Assembly: GCA_001683825.1 (NCBI GenBank)
Contig: LXTR01000028.1
Coordinates: forward strand, 1 to 64,000
DNA from: Flavobacteriaceae bacterium CP2B
Lineage (GTDB): Bacteria > Bacteroidota > Bacteroidia > Flavobacteriales > Flavobacteriaceae
Direction of reading: 5' to 3'
Length of the DNA: 64,000 nucleotides
Of this stretch, positions 25,056 to 34,358 are shown piece by piece. The notes under the pieces are model-generated. The model saw only the letters and a program-made list of their open reading frames with translations. It searched no databases and was not told the origin of the DNA. The position numbers were made by a program, and so were the translations under genes. The number at the start of each line of letters is the position of its first letter. Position 1 is the first letter of the stretch.

Positions 25056-27875
25056 ATGCTGAGGAAAATCATCCGGAAAACATTTGATGTGAGGGAGGGC
25101 GAGTTTAAGATCTCTTTCCTGATGCAGGCCTATGTATTCCTCATTATCGCGGTACTGCTCATCATCAAGCCCACCGTCAATGCCATATTTCTTTCGGAAC
25201 TGGGCGTGGAGCAATTGCCGATGGCCTTTTTGCTGGTAGCCGTCACAGCCATTGTCAGTTCGGCCTTTTACACCCGGGCCCTGGCGCGTTTTGCACTGAA
25301 TAAGATCATAGAAGCCACTTTGCTGTCTTCCATGGCCGTGCTGGTGCTGATGGGCCTTTTCTTAAAACTGGGGCTGCTCAGTGGATGGATGCTCTATTTC
25401 TTTTACGTCTGGGTGGCGATCTACGCCTTGCTGGCTGCCTCCCAGTTCTGGGTCCTCGCCAACCTGGTCTTCAATATTCGGGAAGCCAAGCGCCTTTTCG
25501 GCTTTATCGGTTCCGGGGCCATACTGGGAGGCATTTTCGGGGGCTACCTTACCTCTGTGCTTACCCCGGTAATCGGTACGGAGTATACCCTCCTATTGGC
25601 TGCGCTGCTGCTGATTCCCTGTTTTGCCTTGTTGAAGAAAATCTGGAAACTGCGCGTAAAAAACCTCAATACCTTCAAGCAAAAAAAACGGCTGACCGCC
25701 CCCGGGGAACTGCCCTATAAACTAATCCTCCAATCAAGGCACCTGAGTCTGATCGCCGCGATCGTAGCCGTGAGCGTGCTGGTGGCCAAACTGGTAGACT
25801 ACCTGTTCAGTGATTTTGCCGCAGCGGCCATTCCCGACCCTGAGGAGCTAACGGCCTTCTTTGGTTTCTGGTTTTCGACTTTCAATTTACTGTCACTGGC
25901 TATCCAGCTGTTCCTCACCCGTAGGATTGTCGGGATCTGGGGGGTGGGCTTTTCCCTGATGCTGCTGCCCCTTGGCGTACTGGCCGGGTCCCTCCTTTTC
26001 CTGGTCCTGCCCGAACTTTCGGCCATCCTGGTGGCCAAGGCCATGGACGGGATCCTGAAACAATCGGTCCATAAAAGCGCGAACGAGCTCCTGGCCCTGC
26101 CCTTGCCCTTTGAGCTGAAAAACAAGACCAAGTCCTTTATCGATGTGGTGGTAGACAGCATAGCCACAGGGTTGGCAGGCTTTCTGTTGATCTTTGTGGT
26201 CAAAGGGCTCGACCTGCCGACGTTTTACATCGGCCTGCTCATCGTGGCCCTGGTAGGCCTGTGGCTGTATTTTGTATTCGAGGTCCGCAAGGAATACTTC
26301 CTTACCTACCGGCAGAACCTGGAGGCGCTAACCACAACGGGCGCCAGGGAAAGGAAGCGCAAGCTGACCGACAAACCTTCGGTGGTAGAAGGAATGCGGA
26401 CGGTTTTTAAGGGGGGGACCGAAGAACAGATCCTGTTTATGCTGGGAAAACTCATGGAGATCAATGACAAGCGCTTCGCCCAGGACGTGGAAGCCCTGTT
26501 GTACCATCCTTCGCTCAAAGTGCAGACCGCGGCCATCCAAAACCTTTATTTTCTCAATAGTGACACCATGCCTTCGGGCCTGGCATCTCTATTGGAAGAA
26601 GGAGATGAATCCCTTACCCTGGCTACCTTGCAATACATCCTCTTGCACGCCCAGAAAAACAGTATCCTGGTGTACGACACCTTCCTGGAACACCCCAACC
26701 CACAGATTGCGGAATTGGCCCTCTATTGCCTATCCCTGGAGGCCCGGGACAACTATTCGCTGAAAATGCGCTACGGCCTGGAGGAACGGATCAGGGAGAA
26801 AATCAACACCCCTGGCAGCCTGCAGGATACAGGTACCCTAAAACGCATGCTCCGGGTAATAGGGGCTGCGAATATACCGGAGTTCTATCCTTTTATCCGC
26901 CGGTATTTCAATAATGCGGATACAGAGGTGGTAGCGGCTGCCATTGCTGCGGCCGGCCAAAGCGTTTTCCCGGGGTTTATCGAAGAACTGGTGAATTTCC
27001 TTCCCGGGAAAACTACCCGGCCCCTGGCCATGGAAGCCCTTGAAAATTACGGAAGCAGGATCTTGCCCACCCTTTCCGGGCTGGTCGCCCAACAAAGTGT
27101 GCCGGTGCATAGTTGCAGGTTTATCCCCCACCTCGTAAAGCGTTTTCAGTCGCAGGAAGCCATACGCGCCCTTATGGGTATGTTGGGGGATACGGACCTC
27201 AGTATCCGCCTCGAGGTAATCCGTGCCCTAAGCGACCTGCGGCGGGCGAAACCCCACCTGAAGTTTAATCGAGACCGGGTACTGTCTGTTATTTTGGAAG
27301 AATGCAAGTTGTACCACCAGACCCTTTCGGCCATGCATACCCAGATCATCATCTCCTACCGAAACCGCAAACGGTCCAGGAAGGAGATCAGCGACCGGGA
27401 AAGGGATGCCAGGGGCAGCCTCCTGGAACTTTTGGAAAGGCGGCTGGACTCAGGACTCGAGAGGATTTTTAAGTTACTGGGGTTGCAATATCCCCAAAGG
27501 GATGTGGAAATTGCCTATGAAGGCCTTTTGAGCGAAAAACACGATGCCAGGGCCAATGCCATTGATTTTTTGGACAACCTGCTGACCGGGGACCTCAAGA
27601 GGCGATTGCTGCCTATTATTGAAGAAAGCGTGCTGGATGTCTATTCTGAAGAAGTACAGCAAAAAATCATGCACCGTATCCCCGGGGAAAAGGAATGCTT
27701 TGAACTGCTGCTCCGGGGAAACGATTTTAAGGTGAAAATGGCCGTGCTTTACCTGATTGGGCAACAGGCCGATACGGCCTACCTGCCCTTGCTGGAAACC
27801 TACGCCTCCAGCGATAACCACAAACTGCGCACATTTGCCCTGGAGGCCCTGGAGGCCCTGAAGGCCGAGGGTTAG
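25056..27875 (+). CDS. NTP/NDP-exchanger-like membrane protein with HEAT-repeat C-terminus
   Basis: The protein has 939 residues. Residues 1-420 contain about twelve hydrophobic segments with the signature of the bacterial ADP/ATP translocase-related family: FDVREGEFKISFLMQAY, IKPTVNAIFLSELGVEQLP, FYVWVAIYALLAASQFWVLANLVFNIREAKRLFGFIGSGAILGGIFGG. Residues about 460-935 are a cytosolic helical array with HEAT-like repeats (KVQTAAIQNLYFL, LAELALYCLSLEA, TFALEALEALKAEG and similar). Free-living bacteria have such fusions; whether they exchange nucleotides is untested as far as I know. It is co-transcribed with the hydrolase upstream, and its stop overlaps the end of the convergent gene by 4 bases. 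Confidence 0.82.
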   Translation: MLRKIIRKTFDVREGEFKISFLMQAYVFLIIAVLLIIKPTVNAIFLSELGVEQLPMAFLLVAVTAIVSSAFYTRALARFALNKIIEATLLSSMAVLVLMGLFLKLGLLSGWMLYFFYVWVAIYALLAASQFWVLANLVFNIREAKRLFGFIGSGAILGGIFGGYLTSVLTPVIGTEYTLLLAALLLIPCFALLKKIWKLRVKNLNTFKQKKRLTAPGELPYKLILQSRHLSLIAAIVAVSVLVAKLVDYLFSDFAAAAIPDPEELTAFFGFWFSTFNLLSLAIQLFLTRRIVGIWGVGFSLMLLPLGVLAGSLLFLVLPELSAILVAKAMDGILKQSVHKSANELLALPLPFELKNKTKSFIDVVVDSIATGLAGFLLIFVVKGLDLPTFYIGLLIVALVGLWLYFVFEVRKEYFLTYRQNLEALTTTGARERKRKLTDKPSVVEGMRTVFKGGTEEQILFMLGKLMEINDKRFAQDVEALLYHPSLKVQTAAIQNLYFLNSDTMPSGLASLLEEGDESLTLATLQYILLHAQKNSILVYDTFLEHPNPQIAELALYCLSLEARDNYSLKMRYGLEERIREKINTPGSLQDTGTLKRMLRVIGAANIPEFYPFIRRYFNNADTEVVAAAIAAAGQSVFPGFIEELVNFLPGKTTRPLAMEALENYGSRILPTLSGLVAQQSVPVHSCRFIPHLVKRFQSQEAIRALMGMLGDTDLSIRLEVIRALSDLRRAKPHLKFNRDRVLSVILEECKLYHQTLSAMHTQIIISYRNRKRSRKEISDRERDARGSLLELLERRLDSGLERIFKLLGLQYPQRDVEIAYEGLLSEKHDARANAIDFLDNLLTGDLKRRLLPIIEESVLDVYSEEVQQKIMHRIPGEKECFELLLRGNDFKVKMAVLYLIGQQADTAYLPLLETYASSDNHKLRTFALEALEALKAEG

Positions 27876-29125
27876 TTTTGCCGGATGAGCTGGTCGATCC
27901 TCCCGGCCAGGTACATGTGGTCGCTGGCCGAATTCTTCCCGAGCACATTCGTCATAAGGACCACGATGTATTTACAGTTATCGGGATGTTCAACAATCGC
28001 CACGGAGTTCATGTAGTTAATCACATTGCCCATATACTTGCCGCAGGAGGGATCCTTGACACGGTCGCACTTGTAAAGGCTGCCAGACTTAAAGTATACC
28101 GCGGCCTCCCGGAGGGCCGGGGCCTGGGCATAACGTATGCGCCGGTCTGTCATGTACAACAGGCGTTTCATCTCCAGGGAACTGGCTTCATCGATGATGT
28201 TGCCCTGCTCCAGCTGGATGAGGTATTTCATGAGCCCCTGGGGGGTGCCAATACTTCCGCCCTTGTCTCCCACATAGGTGTTGGCACCCCGGGTGAAAAA
28301 GCTTCCCAGCCGCCATTCGTCCCCGGAGATGCCTAACTCCCGCAAAGGCTGGTTGACCACTTCGTTGCCCAGGTCGGTCAGTACTTTGCGTTCTGTTTCA
28401 TTGAAATAGGCGTCCGCCTGCTCCTGTGTCAGGCCCGGGTACCGGTCTCCAAAGGCCGCCATTAACAATACTTCCCTCCACACGATGCTAGCCGCCCCGT
28501 TATTGCTTACCGACAACATGTGGTCTGTCCATTCATACAGCGTAAAGACATCCGCCGCGATGACCTGCCGTTTTACCAGGCTGTTCTTTTCAAGGTCGTA
28601 TATGGGAATGGTGTGCTCATCCGTCAGTCCCCAGACCCCGGCGCGAACCGATTTGTCCCGGAGCAGTGCGGTGCGCTTCTCCCAGGAATCCGGGTAGAGG
28701 CGCGCCAACTGGTAAAACAGGGCATTCAGCACCGCGATTTTGCCCACACTGCCAGGTTGGTAACCGGCCAGTTGGTTGCGTTGTGCGTAGCGCGGATTTG
28801 CAGGGTCCGAAATATCGAGCAATGCCAGAGAATAACTCTTGTCCAGCCCCCGGAAAAGCGTGTTCACCCGGGCCTGGAAATCCGGGTCGGGTTGGAGGAA
28901 GCCGCCGAGGCTGTCGCCGGCCCTTGTGCGGAGTTGCAAGGCAATCTCCCCATAGGTCTTTAAAGCGCCAGGGGGGAGCGGGGGGTTTGTGGCCTTGATA
29001 GCACCTTGTTGTATGCGTTCAAGGCGTTTTAACCGCCTGATGCCCGTTTGGTCATACCCGTCAATGGGGTAGAGGGCCAGGATAAGGAGCATAGCTATTA
29101 CGGGGATAAAAAGTACTGCCTTCAT
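27872..29125 (-). CDS. Beta-lactamase-like serine hydrolase, exported (B)
   Basis: The protein has 417 residues and an N-terminal hydrophobic segment (LFIPVIAMLLILALYPI) that acts as a signal anchor or signal peptide. Motifs are SVGK (SxxK, about 129-132), SNN in LSVSNNGAAS (about 212-214) and KSG in YFKSGSLYK (about 343-345). Four cysteines cluster late (LYKCDRVKDPSCGK and NCKY). It is only distantly related to the hydrolase at 24101. Its ATG overlaps the TGA of the upstream dikinase gene (ATGA), a sign of translational coupling, so the two proteins are likely made in fixed ratio and used together. Confidence 0.82.
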   Translation of the reverse strand: MKAVLFIPVIAMLLILALYPIDGYDQTGIRRLKRLERIQQGAIKATNPPLPPGALKTYGEIALQLRTRAGDSLGGFLQPDPDFQARVNTLFRGLDKSYSLALLDISDPANPRYAQRNQLAGYQPGSVGKIAVLNALFYQLARLYPDSWEKRTALLRDKSVRAGVWGLTDEHTIPIYDLEKNSLVKRQVIAADVFTLYEWTDHMLSVSNNGAASIVWREVLLMAAFGDRYPGLTQEQADAYFNETERKVLTDLGNEVVNQPLRELGISGDEWRLGSFFTRGANTYVGDKGGSIGTPQGLMKYLIQLEQGNIIDEASSLEMKRLLYMTDRRIRYAQAPALREAAVYFKSGSLYKCDRVKDPSCGKYMGNVINYMNSVAIVEHPDNCKYIVVLMTNVLGKNSASDHMYLAGRIDQLIRQN

Positions 29126-32028
29126 TCGATAGGGGTTGAGCTTGGTATTTTTCGGTTGCTGTCTATGTTCGGGCTGATGGCTTCCAGGTAGCCCGAACTC
29201 ATGGCTTTTTTGTTCTCTACAAAGGGGCGGATCTGGAAGAGCCAGAGGGTGTCTTTCCGGAACCCGAGTTCCACGTCATAAGCCCCCTGGTATCCGTCGC
29301 GGGTACTTTCGGGGATGCGGGTGCGGATGTGGTGCGCCATTTCCCGTACCTGCTCCAGGTTCGACGGGCTGAGAACGGGTTGGTTGAAATTCGCAACCAT
29401 CCGCTGCGTGCCCCCGCTTTCGGGGAGGCGGTTAAAGTGGGGCTCCCTGGCCGGCGCCAACAGGCGGTAGCCGTATAGGTTCCCCACCAGGTAGGTTTCT
29501 GCAGCCTGCCCGTCTACGGCCCCGCCGGCCCCACGGCTAAAGGCCAGGGTAAGGTCTTCCTGGCCTCCGGCGTTGATGCCCTTGGTAATTAGGACACCCG
29601 AACAGTCTACATCCACGCTGGGGATGACCAGGATGGAAGGGAAAACGTTTTCGGGGTTCAGCAAATAGCGTTGCCGCCATTTGAAGCTGCGCTCGGTATA
29701 AGGGGAGGCCCATACATCCTTGATGCCCTGCAGGATCTTTTCGCGGTCCACGACGTTGAAAAGGGTGAGGTTGAGCCCGGCCCCGGTAAAATCCTTGAGG
29801 TCCTCCATATTGGTATCGCTCCTTAAAAACACCGGTACCTCACCCAGGGGTTTACCCAGTACGCTGCTGAACGAATCGTTTAGGGACATGATAAATGCCG
29901 GTTTAAGCGCCATGTTTTTAATGGCTTCCCTCAGGATTTCCAATTGCCTGAGCTGGTAGTTTTCCACCTCGGGCTCCGGGCTGTCACCGGCACGGAGTTT
30001 TGCTGCCTGTTGAAACATGGCGTTCAGGAAATCCCAGTAAGAACCCTTTTGCCCGGGCATGGGGAGGTCCATATGTTCGCGGAAAATCCCAAAGGGGATG
30101 ACCAGGCCTTCTACGACATGTTCGGGGAAAAGTTTTTTGAGTTCCCCCAGGTTGGCCGCTTTGGGGCCACAGAGGATGCCCGAATCCGTAACCCCGACAT
30201 CGCGCATGTTCAGGATATTTTTCTGGTCGAGGCGGATTTTATCCACGGGAACGGCAATGCATTCTTCACTCCTTGCCTTTTGTTCGAACAAAGCTTTTTC
30301 TTCCGCGGTCATTTCCGAGGCGGGCTTCAGGATCACACTGCCACGGTTAGACACGGCGTAGAATACCCGCTGTCCGTCATAGGGTTTCAGGCTCTGAAGG
30401 TTTTCATCCGAGAGGGCGGCGTTGGGGATGCCCAGGTTTCTCGCCAGTAATTGGACATGCGAAACCAGGTTGCCTTCGGCCACGGTGGCAATCCCGGCCA
30501 CCGGTTTCAGGTCCGAAGGGGATCGCTCAAAAAGGTAGATCTTGTCAGATACTACTTCGATGTCCTCCGAACTGCCGCCAACCACTACCAGTTCGCCCAT
30601 GGCATAGCCCGGGTTCAGCCCCCTTATACTGCTCTGGTTGGGGATTTGCATCACCTGGTTGGTCAGGTTGGAGACCCGGGCCATATACGTTCCAAGGCGG
30701 CCCACAGCCTGGCCCAGCGGCAACGCGACAGACCCCCGTACCTGGTCGTCTATAAACCCATAGGCCAGGGGTTCAAAACTTCCATAGGTATTCACGGTTT
30801 CCTGGTAATGGGCTTTGATCATGGCAGCGCTCCATTCAACCGCTGCCCTGGCCGATTCCAGGAATTGGTGGAGTTCGGCCAGGGAAAACTCCTCATGCCG
30901 GTATTGCCCCAGATGTCCCAGTAATTCCTGCCATTCCCAGAGTTCCAGATACCCGGCACCCACGGCAGCCATGCCCAGGTGGCAAATCTTGTCGAGCCCT
31001 TCTTCCAGGCTGTTGGCTTCCCAAAGGGGCGCGTTTTTAAATACCACTTCCTCCAGTTGCAGTGAAAGTTCCAGCAATTGGAGACGGGCCTTTGGACGGG
31101 TTTCTTCCAGGAGGCCTTTCCGGAGGTCGAACAGCATTTCGGCACTCAACCGGATTTGGTGCGCGGGGCTGTCTTCCAAAGCCATCGCCTGGACAAAGGA
31201 AGCAATGGGGGTGGCCATGGGCCCTTCTTTCAACAGGGGCATGCCTGCAATAAAACGCTTGAGGTCTACCGGTTTGTAAAATTCCCGCAAGGTGGTAAGC
31301 AGCCTGTCCATTTCTTTTTGCATTTCCGGTGGCATACTGCCCCGGTGTTTTTGCCGGAAAGCCTGTACCCTCCCGAGGTCGGAGGCTTCGGGCTGGCTGT
31401 GGATCTTCACCCGCAGGTCCATAAAAGGCAGGTAGGTATCGGAGATGACCTTGCTCTGGCTGCGTATTCGTTGGGCCAGGTTGTCGTCTCCTTTATGTGG
31501 GATATCCTTCATCGACTGACGGATGAGGAAGTAATCGGTCTCCGGCAGTGAGTTGTCGCCCAGCAAGCCCTCATAAAAGGCCAGGCCCCAGGCCGCCTCA
31601 TCTTCGCTCTGTACGGCCCCCCGGTAGTACTGGGCCTTTCTCAGGATCCACCCGTCGTCTACACCTTCCAGGTATTTGCCCAACTGGTATTGTTTAAGGC
31701 GCGAGTGGTTATGGCCCTCGTCCCAGAATTCCTCCGGGTCGGTCGCCGCGAGGATCTGCCCAAAAAACAGGTGGTGGTCTTTTCCCAGGGCCACTACCTC
31801 ATCTTTGTAACGCGCGTGTTGCACCCCGGGGCCAATGGCATCGGGGCAGGGGTCTTTGGGCGCCCTCAGGCTCCCATCCGTACAAAACCAGCGCAGGTCC
31901 TTGTAAGGCCCCCGGATGTCGTTTTTAAACGCCTGTACCTTTGCCTTGAGTTTCAAAGGGTCGTGTCCCTGGCCTTTGGCGGCTTGTACCAGCAACAGGG
32001 TGGAAAGAAAGAGAATAACTGGTTTCAT
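29122..32028 (-). CDS. Secreted PPDK/glucan-water-dikinase-like phosphotransferase
   Basis: The protein has 968 residues with signal peptide MKPVILFLSTLLLVQAAKGQ. Residues about 25-470 are helical with no recognised domain. A swivelling phosphohistidine domain at about 478-570 includes EGNLVSHVQLLARNLGIPNA with catalytic His near 524. The ATP-grasp domain spans about 618-940, with GPKAANLGEL, FLRSDTNMEDLKDFTGAG, ERSFKWRQRY, SGVLITKG, GGAVDGQAAETYLVG and the closing LWLFQIRPF. The order His domain then ATP-grasp, the SHVxxxARN motif, and the lack of a PEP/pyruvate barrel match alpha-glucan, water dikinases rather than PEP synthase or PPDK. Predicted chemistry is beta-phosphate transfer from ATP via histidine. 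An exported ATP user is odd. Confidence 0.82.
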   Translation of the reverse strand: MKPVILFLSTLLLVQAAKGQGHDPLKLKAKVQAFKNDIRGPYKDLRWFCTDGSLRAPKDPCPDAIGPGVQHARYKDEVVALGKDHHLFFGQILAATDPEEFWDEGHNHSRLKQYQLGKYLEGVDDGWILRKAQYYRGAVQSEDEAAWGLAFYEGLLGDNSLPETDYFLIRQSMKDIPHKGDDNLAQRIRSQSKVISDTYLPFMDLRVKIHSQPEASDLGRVQAFRQKHRGSMPPEMQKEMDRLLTTLREFYKPVDLKRFIAGMPLLKEGPMATPIASFVQAMALEDSPAHQIRLSAEMLFDLRKGLLEETRPKARLQLLELSLQLEEVVFKNAPLWEANSLEEGLDKICHLGMAAVGAGYLELWEWQELLGHLGQYRHEEFSLAELHQFLESARAAVEWSAAMIKAHYQETVNTYGSFEPLAYGFIDDQVRGSVALPLGQAVGRLGTYMARVSNLTNQVMQIPNQSSIRGLNPGYAMGELVVVGGSSEDIEVVSDKIYLFERSPSDLKPVAGIATVAEGNLVSHVQLLARNLGIPNAALSDENLQSLKPYDGQRVFYAVSNRGSVILKPASEMTAEEKALFEQKARSEECIAVPVDKIRLDQKNILNMRDVGVTDSGILCGPKAANLGELKKLFPEHVVEGLVIPFGIFREHMDLPMPGQKGSYWDFLNAMFQQAAKLRAGDSPEPEVENYQLRQLEILREAIKNMALKPAFIMSLNDSFSSVLGKPLGEVPVFLRSDTNMEDLKDFTGAGLNLTLFNVVDREKILQGIKDVWASPYTERSFKWRQRYLLNPENVFPSILVIPSVDVDCSGVLITKGINAGGQEDLTLAFSRGAGGAVDGQAAETYLVGNLYGYRLLAPAREPHFNRLPESGGTQRMVANFNQPVLSPSNLEQVREMAHHIRTRIPESTRDGYQGAYDVELGFRKDTLWLFQIRPFVENKKAMSSGYLEAISPNIDSNRKIPSSTPIE

Positions 32029-32149
32029 GGTGTTTGATGCATTCGGTGCCGGGATGATCGGGGGTCCGGCGGTATCACAAAGGTACTAAGGAATTTATGG
32101 AACTTGACAGGGATTTTATATGCTGACAGGCCAACGGATTTGATAGTGC

Positions 32150-32833
32150 CTATTCCTGGTGGCGTTCGGCAACAAATGAGGCCACCTGCCGGAGGTCCGA
32201 AAACCAGTAATGCGACGAGATCCCTTCAAAGAAGAGCGAAGCCGGAGCTTCTTTGGTCATGCGCAATTGCCAGAGGATATGGCCGGCATCCTGGAACGGG
32301 CCACCCCGCAACGGGCCTTCATAAAACCTGGTGATCCTGGTATTCACCGGCATGCCCTGTACCAGCAAGCGTATGAGTTCGGCCTCGGGCTGCGCTGTAA
32401 ATACTTCGAGGTCCCTGGAGTGCCCGGCGGTGACCCGAACCTGGAACTGCAGGGCCTCCGGCCTGGGGAACCCTTTTTGGAAGGCCTGGTAGAGGAGTTG
32501 GTGGGCATTGAACAATGGTTCGTGCAGCGATAGGTCCGAATATTCTTCCCATAGTTTTTCTTCTGGCATTTCATGCGCGAGGTTCTGTATCTGCCCGGGC
32601 TTCAGTGCCCCTTTAAATAAGTAGCCCAGCACAATGCCCGCGGCATCTTCGGGACGGTGGTCAGTCAGGGCCATTTGGCAGTACTCCTGGAGTTCCTCCT
32701 CCCGGAGGCTGTCAGCCTCTTCATACTCCATGAGTTTCAGCAACTCGCGGTACTGTTTGGCCTCCCATGCGCCGGGCAGGGTAGACAGGGAGGTGACTTT
32801 TAGGGAGGCTAGGGTATATCGGATCGTCATCAA
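32150..32833 (-). CDS. Conserved hypothetical protein
   Basis: This soluble protein of 227 residues is mostly helical in its first 140 residues (REEELQEYCQMALTDHRPEDAAGIVLGYLF). The second half has beta-strand character, with FQVRVTAGHSRDLEVFTAQPEAELIRLLVQG. There is no signal peptide, membrane segment or motif I recognise. Coding character is good. It lies 121 bases upstream of the dikinase gene start, on the same strand, so it could lead that transcript. The function is unknown. Confidence 0.65.
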   Translation of the reverse strand: MMTIRYTLASLKVTSLSTLPGAWEAKQYRELLKLMEYEEADSLREEELQEYCQMALTDHRPEDAAGIVLGYLFKGALKPGQIQNLAHEMPEEKLWEEYSDLSLHEPLFNAHQLLYQAFQKGFPRPEALQFQVRVTAGHSRDLEVFTAQPEAELIRLLVQGMPVNTRITRFYEGPLRGGPFQDAGHILWQLRMTKEAPASLFFEGISSHYWFSDLRQVASFVAERHQE

Positions 32834-33023
32834 AGGTTTTTATAAAGGTTGAAGGTACTTTTGCCGAACAATGTAGCAAGCACCCCAAAAGGATTGGTAC
32901 ATGACCGGAGGCATTGCAGATTGTTGGGATTCCCATTAAATTTATAACTAATTTTTACTAACATTGCTGCTGGAAAAGGATATCGCACCAATCTTTTACG
33001 CAGGTGTCTTTAAATTATTGACA

Positions 33024-33449
33024 ATGAGCATTTTACAAGCATTTGAGCACGGGCAACAACATAGCAATATCGCCCATTTTGCGGCCATGGCCCGCCTGGC
33101 GGCGGTAGATGGCAAGATTAATGAGAAGGAGCGCCATCTGCTGCATAAAATGGCCGAGAAACTGGATATCGGGGAGGAAAACCGTGTGAAAGTACTGAAG
33201 GATCCTTCCAAATACCCGATTGAACCCATGAATTCGAGGCAGGAGCGGCTGGAACGCCTGCACGATCTCTTCCGCATAATTTTCGCTGACAACCAGATTG
33301 ATCCCGATGAAGTGGCCCTGATCAGGAAATACGCCGTTGGCCTTGGCTGCAATGCCAGGAAGGCCGACCAGGTAATTCGGGATTCCATCGATATATTCGG
33401 GGGGAATATTTCCCTGGACGACTATATGCTTTTAATGAACAGGGATTAA
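33024..33449 (+). CDS. TerB-like (tellurite-resistance/DjlA N-terminal fold) protein
   Basis: I placed the start at ATG 33024 (MSILQAFEHGQQHSNIAHFAAMARLAAVDGKINEKE); the upstream extension is not protein-like and codes in AT-rich leader. At 141 residues it fits the TerB fold, with two matching helical halves each carrying an acidic metal-site motif: AVDGKINEKERHLL and ADNQIDPDEVALI. Family members often sit at membranes or assist stress response; a specific task cannot be named. It is monocistronic and convergent with ftsE. Confidence 0.8.
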   Translation: MSILQAFEHGQQHSNIAHFAAMARLAAVDGKINEKERHLLHKMAEKLDIGEENRVKVLKDPSKYPIEPMNSRQERLERLHDLFRIIFADNQIDPDEVALIRKYAVGLGCNARKADQVIRDSIDIFGGNISLDDYMLLMNRD

Positions 33450-33461
33450 AATCCTTCCGGT

Positions 33462-34154
33462 TCAAACCGCCTTTTGGATTACTTCAAACACCTTGTTCCC
33501 ATCGCACTTGAGGGTTTTTGAGGGAAATTTCAGGATCAGGGCATAGTCGTGCGTGGCCATGAGGATGGTCCTGCCCGTTTTGTTGATCTCCTGCAATACC
33601 TTCATCACTTCTACGCTGGTTTGGGGGTCCAGGTTCCCGGTAGGTTCATCGGCCAGGATAAGTTCCGGGTCATTGAGCAAGGCGCGGGCAATGGCTACGC
33701 GTTGCTGCTCGCCCCCCGAGAGTTCATGGGGGAACTTAAAGCCTTTGGTTTTCATCCCCACCTTTTCGAGGACTTCCTCAATTTTCGCGTCCATGGCGGC
33801 CGCGTCCTTCCATCCGGTGGCTTTTAAGACAAACTGCAGGTTTTTGTTGACATTCCTGTCCGGCAGCAGCTTGAAATCCTGGAAGACGATCCCCAGTTTG
33901 CGCCTGAGAAACGGGATATCATTCTCCTTCAGGGTGTGGAGGTCGAAACCCACGATGCTTCCATGCCCCGATTTTAAGGGAAGGTCCGCATACAAGGTCT
34001 TCATGAAACTGCTTTTCCCACTGCCGGTCTTGCCGATGAGGTAGACGAATTCGCCATTTTTGACATCCAGCGAAATATCGTTCAATACCAGGTTTTCCTG
34101 TTGGAACACAGCCACTTCTCTCAGGCTCAGAATGCTTTCCCCTATACTGCCCAT
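33462..34154 (-). CDS. ftsE: Cell-division ABC ATPase FtsE
   Basis: The start at 34154 ([24 protein letters not shown]) gives 230 residues, the usual FtsE size. Walker A is [15 protein letters not shown]-loop [12 protein letters not shown], signature [15 protein letters not shown], Walker [13 protein letters not shown] and switch histidine ATHD. FtsE works with the membrane protein FtsX to activate peptidoglycan hydrolases at the septum. No ftsX lies beside it here; in many Bacteroidota the two are unlinked. LolD is the main alternative, but the [10 protein letters not shown] block favours FtsE. Confidence 0.88.
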   Translation of the reverse strand: MGSIGESILSLREVAVFQQENLVLNDISLDVKNGEFVYLIGKTGSGKSSFMKTLYADLPLKSGHGSIVGFDLHTLKENDIPFLRRKLGIVFQDFKLLPDRNVNKNLQFVLKATGWKDAAAMDAKIEEVLEKVGMKTKGFKFPHELSGGEQQRVAIARALLNDPELILADEPTGNLDPQTSVEVMKVLQEINKTGRTILMATHDYALILKFPSKTLKCDGNKVFEVIQKAV

Positions 34155-34358
34155 TGTTGATATAAATGTAATAAGTTCCAAAGGTAAACAAGGCATGCCG
34201 GTATAAAAATCTTTTTTTTTGCAGGTACCGCCCGAAACTTGCAGGGGCCCAGTTTTTTGCCATGCCCCGCCAGGGGCGGGAAAAATTTGGCCTCTATGAA
34301 AAAGGCATATACTTCAGGGCCATATTTGACGTTATAAAGTGGAATACGAGAGAACACT

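Noticed and set aside
24101-29125. Antibiotic-resistance beta-lactamases
   Set aside because: SxxK, SDN/SNN and KSG occur, but the omega-loop glutamate of class A enzymes is not evident, and both genes sit in metabolic-looking operons.
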